A stretch of DNA of 64,000 nucleotides, from assembly GCA_900542305.1 (NCBI GenBank), contig UQMU01000007.1, forward strand, positions 10,277-74,276, given 5' to 3'. The translations under genes were made by a program, and so were the position numbers. This document shows, piece after piece, positions 7,243 to 14,855 of this stretch. Numbering within the stretch: the stretch's first letter is position 1; each line of letters starts with the position of its first letter. The notes under the pieces were generated by a model that saw only the letters and a list, made by a program, of their open reading frames with translations, had not been told where the DNA came from and searched no databases. Source of the stretch: an uncultured Collinsella sp. Lineage in GTDB: Bacteria; Actinomycetota; Coriobacteriia; Coriobacteriales; Coriobacteriaceae.

Positions 7243-8721
7243 TTAGAGCAGCACGCAGGCGACGGTCAGGATGACGGCGCAGACGACGGAGAGAGCGACG
7301 ATGAGCTTAAGGGCAAACTTGAGCCAGGTCGTCCACTCGATCTTGGCCAGGGCGAGACCGCCCATGATGGCACCGGAGGTCGGGGTGAACAGGTTCACGA
7401 CACCGATAGCAGCGGAGAAGATCATGACCATGACCTCGGGCGAGAAGCCGAGCTTAACAGCCAGCGGTCCCATGATGGGCATGGAGACGGTAGCCATACC
7501 AGAGGTCGAGGGGATCAGGAAGGACAGGCCGAAGTAGACCAGGAAGCTCATGGGAGCGAAGATCACGCCGGACAGGCCAGCCAGAGCATTGGCGGCAGCG
7601 TCGAGGACGTAGACGTCGAGGCCGGTGTTAGCCATGAGGACGGAGATACCACGGGCGAGGGCGATGACGAGAACAACGGACATCATGTCGGCAGCGCCGG
7701 TGATGAAGGTGTTAACGATCTGCTTCTCGGACAGGCCACCGATGATACCGATCAGGACGGCCATGAGGAAGAACCAGGTGGAAGCCTCGTCGAAGTACCA
7801 CTGGCCAATGGGCAGGCCGGTGATCAGGGCAGACCAGCCCTGGACGACGGCGTTACCGTCGGCGTCGTAGACGGCGCCAGCGTCGAAGAAGTTGGCGACG
7901 CCCTCGTTGAGGTCGGCCAGCGGAATGAAGCCGACGATCATGACGACGAAGGTGAAGGCGAAGGCAATCAGAACACCCTTCTGACGACCGGTGAGCTTGA
8001 CCTCCTTGTGGACCTCGGAAGCAGCCTTGCCGTGAGCCTCTTCGGCGTCCTTGAGCTCCTGCATCGACAGGATGGTGGAACCCTTGTCAGCCTTGACCTT
8101 CTTGGCATAGTTCATCACGAAGACGATGGACATAGCGGTAGTGACAATCCACAGGACGGCACCGAGGCCGATGATGATGGACTGGTTGACCTCAATGCCA
8201 ACGCCGGTCAGAGCGTCGACGGCAGCGCCGACGGCGAACGGGTTAACCGTGGAGCCCAGGCAGCCGCAGCCAGCGCCGAGCAGGACGGTAGCGGCACCGA
8301 CCATGGGGTCGAAGCCAGCGGCCATCATGGTAGCGGCGAGCAGGGCGTAGAAGGGAACGGTCTCCTCGCACATACCATAGGTGGTACCACCGAGGGAGAA
8401 GATGAGCATCAGCACGGGAATGAGCATAATCTCGTTGCCCTTAAGCTTCTGCACCAGAACGGCAATGCCGTTGTCCAGGGCGCCGGTCTCGGTCATCATG
8501 CCGAGGAAGCCGCCCAGGATCATAACGAAGAGGCAGACGGGCAGAGCGTCAGCGAAGCCCAGGATCGGGGCGGTGCAGAAATCGCTCAGACGGGCTGCGG
8601 TAACCGCGCCACCGGACGTACCGGAGACGATAACGGTAATCACTGCGACAATTGCCAGCAGAGCAAGAAGAATGGTGAACGATGAAGGCATACCGCGCTT
8701 TTTCTTAGCGGTCTCAGTCAT
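7243..8721 (-). CDS. YfcC/DcuC-family membrane carrier, probable arginine/ornithine exchanger
   Basis: A 492-aa integral membrane protein of the C4-dicarboxylate anaerobic carrier superfamily (YfcC branch), with about 12 hydrophobic segments. Conserved stretches are GGFLGMMTETGALD, MCEETVPFYALL and LIPSTSGMATVSMPIMGPLA. YfcC-type carriers frequently replace ArcD in arginine deiminase clusters; as the third gene after arcA and arcB it probably swaps arginine for ornithine, but substrate is inferred from context. The start at 8721 is preferred because AAGGGGGG lies 9 nt upstream; in-frame ATGs at 8730 and 8748 are poorly spaced or lack a site. Confidence 0.82.
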   Translation of the reverse strand: MTETAKKKRGMPSSFTILLALLAIVAVITVIVSGTSGGAVTAARLSDFCTAPILGFADALPVCLFVMILGGFLGMMTETGALDNGIAVLVQKLKGNEIMLIPVLMLIFSLGGTTYGMCEETVPFYALLAATMMAAGFDPMVGAATVLLGAGCGCLGSTVNPFAVGAAVDALTGVGIEVNQSIIIGLGAVLWIVTTAMSIVFVMNYAKKVKADKGSTILSMQELKDAEEAHGKAASEVHKEVKLTGRQKGVLIAFAFTFVVMIVGFIPLADLNEGVANFFDAGAVYDADGNAVVQGWSALITGLPIGQWYFDEASTWFFLMAVLIGIIGGLSEKQIVNTFITGAADMMSVVLVIALARGISVLMANTGLDVYVLDAAANALAGLSGVIFAPMSFLVYFGLSFLIPSTSGMATVSMPIMGPLAVKLGFSPEVMVMIFSAAIGVVNLFTPTSGAIMGGLALAKIEWTTWLKFALKLIVALSVVCAVILTVACVLL

Positions 8722-8821
8722 AGTTCTCATCCCCCCTTCATAAATCATTTACTGATCTCGCCCGAAGCGGCTCTTCCGTGCCGTGCCTGCCGCTTGATGC
8801 GAGATTATTACCAGATAAAAC

Positions 8822-8853
8822 CGCTCGGGGTGTGCAGCAATACACCCCGAGCG
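8822..8853 (-). terminator. Intercistronic terminator between arcB and the carrier gene
   Basis: Perfect 12-bp stem 8822-8833/8842-8853 with 8-nt loop, followed on the minus strand by GGTTTTAT. Likely makes expression of the carrier lower than that of arcB, or acts as an RNA-stability hairpin. Confidence 0.7.
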
Positions 8854-8868
8854 AGATGCTAGATGCTC

Positions 8869-9864
8869 TTACTTGAGCGTGGCGTACATGACAGCCTTGA
8901 TGGTGTGCATGCGGTTCTCAGCCTCGTCGAAGACCTTGGAAGCGGGGCTCTCGAAGACCTCGTCGGTGACCTCCTGCTCGGTGATGCCGAACTGCTCGCA
9001 CTTCTCGGCGCCAATGGTGGTGTTGGTGTCGTGGAAGCTGGGCAGGCAGTGCAGGAAGATGGCACCCGGGTTGGCCATAGCCATGACGTCGGAGGTGACA
9101 CGATACGGGGTGAGCTGAGCGATGCGCTCGGCCCAGACCTCGTCGGGCTCGCCCATGGAGACCCACACGTCGGTGTAGATAACGTCGGCACCGGTGACGC
9201 CGTCCTTGACGTCGGTGGTCAGCTTGATGGTGCAGCCATTGGCCTCGGCGATGGGCTTGCAGGCCTCGATGACGTCGTCAGCGGGCATGCACTCCTCGGG
9301 GCCGCAGGCCACGAAGTTCATACCGAGCTTGGAGCAGACAACCATGAGGGAGCGAGCGACGTTGTTCTTGCAGTCGCCCATGAAGACGAGGGTCTTGCCC
9401 TTGATGTCGTAGTTGAAGTTCTCCTGGACGGTCAGGATGTCGGCGAGCATCTGGGTGGGGTGCCACTCGGTGGTCAGGCCGTTCCACACGGGCACGCCGG
9501 ACTTGGCAGCGAGCTCCTCGACGTCGTCCTGGGCAAAGCCACGGAACTCGATGCCGTCATACATGCGGCCGAGAACGCGGGCGGTGTCCTCGATGGACTC
9601 CTTCTTGCCCATCTGCGACGAACCGGGATCGAGGTAGGTGACGCCCATGCCCAGATCCATGCCGCCGACCTCGAAGGCGCAGCGGGTACGAGTGGAAGTC
9701 TTCTGGAAGAGCAGAACGATGTTCTTACCCTCGAGATAGCGGTGCGGAACGCCAGCGCGCTTCATGTCCTTGAAGTTCTTGGAGAGCTTGAGCAGGTACT
9801 CGATCTCCTCGGTGGTGAGGTCGAGGAGCTTGAGGAAGCTACGGCCGGAGAGGTTAACACCCAT
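8869..9864 (-). CDS. arcB: Ornithine carbamoyltransferase (catabolic)
   Basis: Second step of the arginine deiminase pathway: citrulline plus phosphate gives ornithine and carbamoyl phosphate. 331 aa. The carbamoyl-phosphate motif STRTRC is at 57-62, EWHPTQ near 140, and the ornithine-side HCLPSFHD near 270-280. The start ATG follows GAAAGGAAAC. Sequence alone does not separate ArcB from biosynthetic ArgF; position between arcA and the YfcC carrier supports the catabolic role. No arcC (carbamate kinase) follows. Confidence 0.93.
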   Translation of the reverse strand: MGVNLSGRSFLKLLDLTTEEIEYLLKLSKNFKDMKRAGVPHRYLEGKNIVLLFQKTSTRTRCAFEVGGMDLGMGVTYLDPGSSQMGKKESIEDTARVLGRMYDGIEFRGFAQDDVEELAAKSGVPVWNGLTTEWHPTQMLADILTVQENFNYDIKGKTLVFMGDCKNNVARSLMVVCSKLGMNFVACGPEECMPADDVIEACKPIAEANGCTIKLTTDVKDGVTGADVIYTDVWVSMGEPDEVWAERIAQLTPYRVTSDVMAMANPGAIFLHCLPSFHDTNTTIGAEKCEQFGITEQEVTDEVFESPASKVFDEAENRMHTIKAVMYATLK

Positions 9865-9929
9865 GGTTTGTTTCCTTTCGAAGAAATGAATTACATAAGT
9901 AATTAGTGTAGCCCGTTTGACAGGCGAAA

Positions 9930-9958
9930 CCGGTGCGGTTGTAGGGGGACCGCACCGG
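9930..9958 (-). terminator. Hairpin between arcA copy 1 and arcB
   Basis: 10-bp perfect stem CCGGTGCGGT (9930-9939/9949-9958) with a 9-nt loop and only three following T residues. May attenuate or protect the arcA-arcB junction. Confidence 0.5.
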
Positions 9959-9970
9959 AAACGGAAAGAC

Positions 9971-11212
9971 TTAGAGGTCCTCGCGCCAGAAGGGCATGCT
10001 CATGCAGCGCGGGCCGCCGCGGCCGCGGGAGAGCTCGGCGGAGGGCACGACGAGAAGGTCCAGGCCCTCCTTGTACAGCACGTCGTTGGTGACGGTGTTG
10101 CGGGCGTAGACGCAGATCTTGCCGGGCTCGACGCACAGGGTGTTGGAGCCGTCGTTCCACTGCTCGCGGGAGGCCGCGATCGGGTCGCCGCCGCCGCAGG
10201 GGATCAGCTTGACCTGGTCGACGCCGGTGGCGTCCTCCAGGACGTGCTCGAGGGTGTCCTCGATCAGGCGGATGTTCACGTCGCCCGGGTTCTTGCCGGC
10301 GGTCAGCTCGTAGACGCGCAGGGTGCCCATGATGGCGGGGTGGATCGTGAACTTATCGACGTCGATCTGTGTGAAGACCGTGTCGAGGTGCATGAAGGCG
10401 CGCGAGACCGGGATGTCGAAGGCCAGGATGCGCTCGACCTTGGAGTCGGAGTTCCAGAAGATGTTCTGGGCCATGACGTCGATCGCGGCGGCCTGGGTGC
10501 GCTGGGAGATGCCGACGGCGAGGGTCTTCTCGTTGATGTTCAGCACGTCGCCGCCCTCGGTGTGGAACTGGCAGTCGCGGCGGAAGTACAGCGAGACGTC
10601 CTTGTAGTCGGGGTGGTACTTGAAGACGTACTTGCCGTACAGGGTCTCGCGGTTGCGGGTGACCGAGTACATGCGGTTGAGGTTGACGCCCTCGCCGACG
10701 ACCGCGAACGGGTCGCGGGTGAAGTAGAGGTTGGGCATCGGGTCGATGATCAGGTCGGACTCGGACTCGGAGTTGACCAGGGAGTCGAGGGTCGTGGACG
10801 CCGTGAGGGGCATGTCGATCTCGGCCTTGGTCATGCCGGCCATGGTCTTCTTGACGAACTCGAGGTTGTCCTCGATGGAGTCCAGCTTCTCGCGGACGAT
10901 CTGCGGCATGTGCTGGCCGCGGATGCCGGCCTCGGCGATGTACTGGTCGGTGAACTCGGCGCGGGCGCCGGGGACCTGGTCGAACACCTCGGCGACGAGG
11001 TTCTCGAGGTAGAGGACCTCCACGCCCTGGTCCCTCAGGATCTGGGCGAAGGTGTCGTGCTCCTGCTGCGCGACCTCCAGGAACGGGACGTCGTCGAACA
11101 GGAGTCGCTCGAGCTCGTCGGGCGGCAGGTTGAGGAGCTCGTCGCCGGGACGGTGCAGGCAGACCTTCCTGAGCTTGCCGATCTCGGAAGGCACGTGCAG
11201 ACCTTTCGTCAT
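9971..11212 (-). CDS. arcA: Arginine deiminase, copy 1
   Basis: Hydrolyses arginine to citrulline and ammonia. 413 aa. Guanidine-modifying-enzyme features: FTRDPFAVVGEGV, the FHTEGGDVLNI block, MHLDTVFTQID with the catalytic His, and the nucleophilic Cys at 403 in GPRCMSMPF. Good Shine-Dalgarno GGTAGGAGG. Heads an arcA-arcB-yfcC run. Its nucleotide sequence from 9972 to 11269, including the ribosome-binding site and part of the leader, is the same as that of copy 2 at 13062-14359; only the stop codon differs (TAA here, TAG there). Confidence 0.95.
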   Translation of the reverse strand: MTKGLHVPSEIGKLRKVCLHRPGDELLNLPPDELERLLFDDVPFLEVAQQEHDTFAQILRDQGVEVLYLENLVAEVFDQVPGARAEFTDQYIAEAGIRGQHMPQIVREKLDSIEDNLEFVKKTMAGMTKAEIDMPLTASTTLDSLVNSESESDLIIDPMPNLYFTRDPFAVVGEGVNLNRMYSVTRNRETLYGKYVFKYHPDYKDVSLYFRRDCQFHTEGGDVLNINEKTLAVGISQRTQAAAIDVMAQNIFWNSDSKVERILAFDIPVSRAFMHLDTVFTQIDVDKFTIHPAIMGTLRVYELTAGKNPGDVNIRLIEDTLEHVLEDATGVDQVKLIPCGGGDPIAASREQWNDGSNTLCVEPGKICVYARNTVTNDVLYKEGLDLLVVPSAELSRGRGGPRCMSMPFWREDL

Positions 11213-11269
11213 GGCCTCCTACCTTTCTTTCGGGCCCCTGTCAGGGCCGATTCGTTAGCGCCCCTCCGT
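9972..11269 (-). repeat. 1298-bp direct repeat containing arcA, unit 1
   Basis: Matches 13062-14359 at a constant offset of 3090 bp; I found no difference by eye, and every reading frame of the two blocks translates alike. The match ends sharply at the stop codon on one side and about 57 bp upstream of the start on the other, beyond which the promoters are similar but diverged. Confidence 0.9.
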
Positions 11270-11294
11270 GTGAGGCGTTATTGCTGACGACATA

Positions 11295-11361
11295 TTTATA
11301 TCCAAAATCAGTTCATACTTCCACCTCGCCCCCGAACGGTTTTATATGAGGGGTGAACGGC
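11295..11361 (-). promoter_or_regulatory. arcA copy 1 promoter with two LytTR-like direct repeats
   Basis: On the minus strand two CCGTTC cores (complement at 11355-11360 and 11334-11339) are exactly 21 bp apart, then a -10 TATAAA at 11300-11295 within TGGATATAA. No good -35. The 21-bp spacing and the proximal ACCGTTCGG fit the published LytTR-regulator consensus (two 9-mers, 12-bp gap). Same layout at arcA copy 2. Confidence 0.6.
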
Positions 11362-11394
11362 ATACACATATACTTCACGCATGGCACACTTTGA

Positions 11395-11466
11395 TTTAAT
11401 AAAGTTTATTTACGTGCTTAAACGCGTTTTCAATCCAGATAGCAAATGGAACTAAACTTTATTAAA
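11395..11466. repeat. 14-bp perfect inverted repeat with AT-rich arms
   Basis: TTTAATAAAGTTTA (11395-11408) and its exact complement (11453-11466) enclose 44 bp containing ACGTGCTTAAACGCG. Lies in the 517-bp gap between arcA copy 1 and the aminotransferase gene. Could be an operator pair or a hairpin. Confidence 0.55.
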
Positions 11467-11590
11467 CCACCCTCAAATTGCATATTTCCAATAAAGCTAT
11501 GAATAGAATTAGCGGTTCGTACTGCGTCTCAACCATTTTCATTTTTATTCAGAAAAAAGTTTGTCCTATTCATTTCTGGTAAACAAATTA

Positions 11591-11636
11591 CCGTTTACCA
11601 GACGCTTGATACCGTTCACCGGAAGCTCAGTATAAG
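11591..11636 (+). promoter_or_regulatory. Orphan LytTR-like site and -10 reading rightwards
   Basis: CCGTTT at 11591 and CCGTTC at 11612 are again 21 bp apart, now on the plus strand, followed by TATAAG at 11631. No gene follows on this strand before the terminator at 11699, so a short transcript of about 95 nt is possible. Confidence 0.4.
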
Positions 11637-11698
11637 GCCCAGCGGATACCGACTCGCTTTACGGCCCCATTTGTAACAACTTGACTTCTCGGTATAGA

Positions 11699-11737
11699 AA
11701 AACGGACCCGCTTCCCCTAGGGAAACGGGTCCGTTTT
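11699..11737. terminator. Bidirectional terminator
   Basis: AAAACGGACCCG / CGGGTCCGTTTT, 12-bp stem with a nested CCCTAGGG loop and T-runs on both sides. Serves the aminotransferase gene on the minus strand and any rightward transcript from 11640. Confidence 0.85.
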
Positions 11738-11786
11738 CGATTATCTTCGGCCAATTTTGATAAGGCCCTCGAAGATCATCGGAATC

Positions 11787-12911
11787 CTAGCGATCAAACT
11801 CCGCCAGTGCCTCGCCCAAAAGCCTCAGGCCCTCGCGCAGAACGTCCTCGCTCGCGCAGTAGCCCAGGCGTGCGCCACAGGGAAGCTCAAAGCGGCTGCC
11901 GGGTACCAGCAGCACTCCCCTCTCGGACAGCAGGCGCTTGCAGAACTCCTCGTCGTCCTCGGGAATATCCAGCTGGATAAACGAGGTAGACACGCCCTGT
12001 GGGGCCGTCCAGGAAACGCGATGCTGCGTATCGATCCAAGCCTGCGCGATATCGCGGTTGCCAAACACGATCTTGCGATTGCGCTCGAGGATCTTGTCCT
12101 TGTGCTCAAGCACATAGGTCGCCAAGGCGTCGTTGAACACACCGCCGCAGATCATGGTGTAATCGCGATAGGTACGGATGCGGTTGGACACCTCTTCGTC
12201 GGCCACGACCCAGCCCACGCGGGCCGCAGGCGTCGAATAGGTCTTCGACAACGAGTTGGTGACAATGGCCCTCTCGTACACGTCGACCATCGACATAAAG
12301 GACTCAGTGTTCTCGAGCGGCAGATACACCTCGTCACACAGCACGTAGGCGCCCACCGAACGGGCGATCTCGGCAATCTGGCCGAGCATATCGGCATCAA
12401 GCACCGCACCGATGGGGTTCGATGCGTTGTTGATGCAGATGAGCTTGGTGTTGGGGCGCACCAAGCGCTTGAGTTCCCCGATATCGGGCTTCCAGCCGAG
12501 TTCCTCGCGTAGCTTCCAATAATCGACCTCGGCGCCCAGCGTGCGCGGAATCTCGTAGAGTGGCGCGTAGGTGGGCCACTCGGCGATAACGTGGTCGCCG
12601 GGCTCGACCACAGCCATGATGGCGTTGAGGTTAGCGCCCGTGCAGCCATTGGTCTGCAGAATGTGATCGGGATTGACCTCGCGACGATACAGCTTGGCAA
12701 CCTCGGCCTTAAACTCCGGCGAGCCCTCGATCCAGCCGTAGTTCATCTTCTCGCGGTCCAGGCGCTCGTAGAACGTGGCGCCGTCCTGCTCATCGAGCGC
12801 GCGCAGCTCGCCCATGGTGAGCGACGAGATCGTCGACTGGGCGATGTCCCACGTGGCGCTCTTCTCCCAAACGTTGAGCCATTCCTCAACGCCAATCGTC
12901 TTGATGTCCAT
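11787..12911 (-). CDS. PLP-dependent class I/II aminotransferase, arginine-cluster associated
   Basis: A 374-aa fold-type I aminotransferase. The catalytic Lys is in NSLSKTYSTPAARVGW and the PLP-phosphate region in NNASNPIGAV; the conserved ending GSRFELPCGARLGYC binds the substrate carboxylate. The start at 12911 follows AAGGAGC. It lies between two identical arcA genes, each separated from it by its own hairpin or terminator, so it is probably its own unit whose substrate may be an arginine-related amino acid. It resembles the broad group that includes capreomycidine synthase-like enzymes, but the substrate cannot be named from sequence. Confidence 0.8.
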   Translation of the reverse strand: MDIKTIGVEEWLNVWEKSATWDIAQSTISSLTMGELRALDEQDGATFYERLDREKMNYGWIEGSPEFKAEVAKLYRREVNPDHILQTNGCTGANLNAIMAVVEPGDHVIAEWPTYAPLYEIPRTLGAEVDYWKLREELGWKPDIGELKRLVRPNTKLICINNASNPIGAVLDADMLGQIAEIARSVGAYVLCDEVYLPLENTESFMSMVDVYERAIVTNSLSKTYSTPAARVGWVVADEEVSNRIRTYRDYTMICGGVFNDALATYVLEHKDKILERNRKIVFGNRDIAQAWIDTQHRVSWTAPQGVSTSFIQLDIPEDDEEFCKRLLSERGVLLVPGSRFELPCGARLGYCASEDVLREGLRLLGEALAEFDR

Positions 12912-12966
12912 GGCCAAGCTCCTTACAAAAGCAGTCATCCAATCGTGTTGACGTTCCTCATACAAG

Positions 12967-13000
12967 ATTGGGGCGGTGCGAAAACCCGCACCGCCCCAAT
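12967..13000. terminator. Perfect 14-bp hairpin between arcA copy 2 and the aminotransferase
   Basis: ATTGGGGCGGTGCG pairs with CGCACCGCCCCAAT across a 6-nt loop. On the minus strand it follows the arcA stop by about 60 nt. T-tract is poor (AATCTTGT). Confidence 0.6.
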
Positions 13001-13060
13001 GGGAGACATCTAATGGCAGCTAGATGTATGTATCAAGACCTGTACGGGTCCTTGAAGACC

Positions 13061-14302
13061 CTAGAGGTCCTCGCGCCAGAAGGGCATGCTCATGCAGCGC
13101 GGGCCGCCGCGGCCGCGGGAGAGCTCGGCGGAGGGCACGACGAGAAGGTCCAGGCCCTCCTTGTACAGCACGTCGTTGGTGACGGTGTTGCGGGCGTAGA
13201 CGCAGATCTTGCCGGGCTCGACGCACAGGGTGTTGGAGCCGTCGTTCCACTGCTCGCGGGAGGCCGCGATCGGGTCGCCGCCGCCGCAGGGGATCAGCTT
13301 GACCTGGTCGACGCCGGTGGCGTCCTCCAGGACGTGCTCGAGGGTGTCCTCGATCAGGCGGATGTTCACGTCGCCCGGGTTCTTGCCGGCGGTCAGCTCG
13401 TAGACGCGCAGGGTGCCCATGATGGCGGGGTGGATCGTGAACTTATCGACGTCGATCTGTGTGAAGACCGTGTCGAGGTGCATGAAGGCGCGCGAGACCG
13501 GGATGTCGAAGGCCAGGATGCGCTCGACCTTGGAGTCGGAGTTCCAGAAGATGTTCTGGGCCATGACGTCGATCGCGGCGGCCTGGGTGCGCTGGGAGAT
13601 GCCGACGGCGAGGGTCTTCTCGTTGATGTTCAGCACGTCGCCGCCCTCGGTGTGGAACTGGCAGTCGCGGCGGAAGTACAGCGAGACGTCCTTGTAGTCG
13701 GGGTGGTACTTGAAGACGTACTTGCCGTACAGGGTCTCGCGGTTGCGGGTGACCGAGTACATGCGGTTGAGGTTGACGCCCTCGCCGACGACCGCGAACG
13801 GGTCGCGGGTGAAGTAGAGGTTGGGCATCGGGTCGATGATCAGGTCGGACTCGGACTCGGAGTTGACCAGGGAGTCGAGGGTCGTGGACGCCGTGAGGGG
13901 CATGTCGATCTCGGCCTTGGTCATGCCGGCCATGGTCTTCTTGACGAACTCGAGGTTGTCCTCGATGGAGTCCAGCTTCTCGCGGACGATCTGCGGCATG
14001 TGCTGGCCGCGGATGCCGGCCTCGGCGATGTACTGGTCGGTGAACTCGGCGCGGGCGCCGGGGACCTGGTCGAACACCTCGGCGACGAGGTTCTCGAGGT
14101 AGAGGACCTCCACGCCCTGGTCCCTCAGGATCTGGGCGAAGGTGTCGTGCTCCTGCTGCGCGACCTCCAGGAACGGGACGTCGTCGAACAGGAGTCGCTC
14201 GAGCTCGTCGGGCGGCAGGTTGAGGAGCTCGTCGCCGGGACGGTGCAGGCAGACCTTCCTGAGCTTGCCGATCTCGGAAGGCACGTGCAGACCTTTCGTC
14301 AT
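13061..14302 (-). CDS. arcA: Arginine deiminase, copy 2
   Basis: 413 aa, same protein as copy 1 (nucleophile Cys403 in GPRCMSMPF), with stop codon TAG. It is followed not by arcB but by a hairpin and then the aminotransferase gene. It keeps its own promoter with the LytTR-like pair. Identity at nucleotide level implies very recent duplication or continuing gene conversion; both copies are intact. Confidence 0.95.
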   Translation of the reverse strand: MTKGLHVPSEIGKLRKVCLHRPGDELLNLPPDELERLLFDDVPFLEVAQQEHDTFAQILRDQGVEVLYLENLVAEVFDQVPGARAEFTDQYIAEAGIRGQHMPQIVREKLDSIEDNLEFVKKTMAGMTKAEIDMPLTASTTLDSLVNSESESDLIIDPMPNLYFTRDPFAVVGEGVNLNRMYSVTRNRETLYGKYVFKYHPDYKDVSLYFRRDCQFHTEGGDVLNINEKTLAVGISQRTQAAAIDVMAQNIFWNSDSKVERILAFDIPVSRAFMHLDTVFTQIDVDKFTIHPAIMGTLRVYELTAGKNPGDVNIRLIEDTLEHVLEDATGVDQVKLIPCGGGDPIAASREQWNDGSNTLCVEPGKICVYARNTVTNDVLYKEGLDLLVVPSAELSRGRGGPRCMSMPFWREDL

Positions 14303-14359
14303 GGCCTCCTACCTTTCTTTCGGGCCCCTGTCAGGGCCGATTCGTTAGCGCCCCTCCGT
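13062..14359 (-). repeat. 1298-bp direct repeat containing arcA, unit 2
   Basis: Second unit of the duplicated block (partner 9972-11269). Distal to the block the leader diverges, but ATATCCAAAA and CCACCTCGCCCCCGAACGGT recur at the same distances. Confidence 0.9.
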
Positions 14360-14386
14360 ATGGGACGCTGCTTGCTGACAGCTCTA

Positions 14387-14453
14387 GTTATATCCAAAAA
14401 CCACCTGCAATTCCACCTCGCCCCCGAACGGTCAGCAAAGTGCGATGAACGGT
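14387..14453 (-). promoter_or_regulatory. arcA copy 2 promoter with two LytTR-like direct repeats
   Basis: CCGTTC cores (complement at 14447-14452 and 14426-14431) are 21 bp apart with 9-mers ACCGTTCAT and ACCGTTCGG. The -10 TATAAC is at 14392-14387, placing the proximal core 39 bp upstream, exactly as in copy 1, although the spacer between the two cores has diverged. Confidence 0.62.
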
Positions 14454-14855
14454 ATATCGCATATGATTCCCCCATGATGCACTTCGGTTCTCTAAAGCAG
14501 GTTTTCAAAGGTAAATGTTCTTTTTTCTAAGGAATTAAGCTAGATTGCACAAATATTTTCATGTTTAGGAATTGCATAGCTAAAACGGTTTTCTGCATAT
14601 ATATGTCGTTTGTCCATGATTCAATTTGGATTCGATTATATTCAGCTCGCAATCATTCTTATTCATACATCCTCACCAGTTGAGTATGGATATAGATTGT
14701 TTCCAAACGAGTTGGACAGTTAGTTGCATGCCTTGGCAGCGTAAGAAGTAGGTAAAGATACCGTTCACGCGATACGTCCGTGCCAGCGGTCGACTAAATT
14801 GAGACAATAGTGAAAAGTGTTAGGCTACCGTCCTCTGTGGGGACTGAACGGACAG
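14454..14855. other. AT-rich intergenic region upstream of ppk, no gene seen
   Basis: About 400 bp of AT-rich DNA. A lone ACCGTTCAC lies at 14760 without a 21-bp partner. A possible weak promoter for ppk is TTGAGA/TAGGCT near 14800-14827. No ORF with a ribosome-binding site was found. Confidence 0.5.

Noticed and set aside
11340..11660. FNR/CRP or ArgR boxes upstream of arcA
   Set aside because: No TTGAT-N4-ATCAA or ARG-box dyads are seen; the repeated CCGTTC direct repeats are the only conserved motif between the two promoters.
12968..14530. Long open frames on the plus strand opposite both arcA genes (over 450 codons)
   Set aside because: They are antisense to a conserved enzyme, have no ribosome-binding site, and arise from GC-rich third positions; the same happens opposite ppk (15018-16349) and the transposase (5361-6926).
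14760..14768. A fourth LytTR-like site in front of ppk
   Set aside because: Only a single ACCGTTCAC is present and neither flank has a partner at 21 bp.
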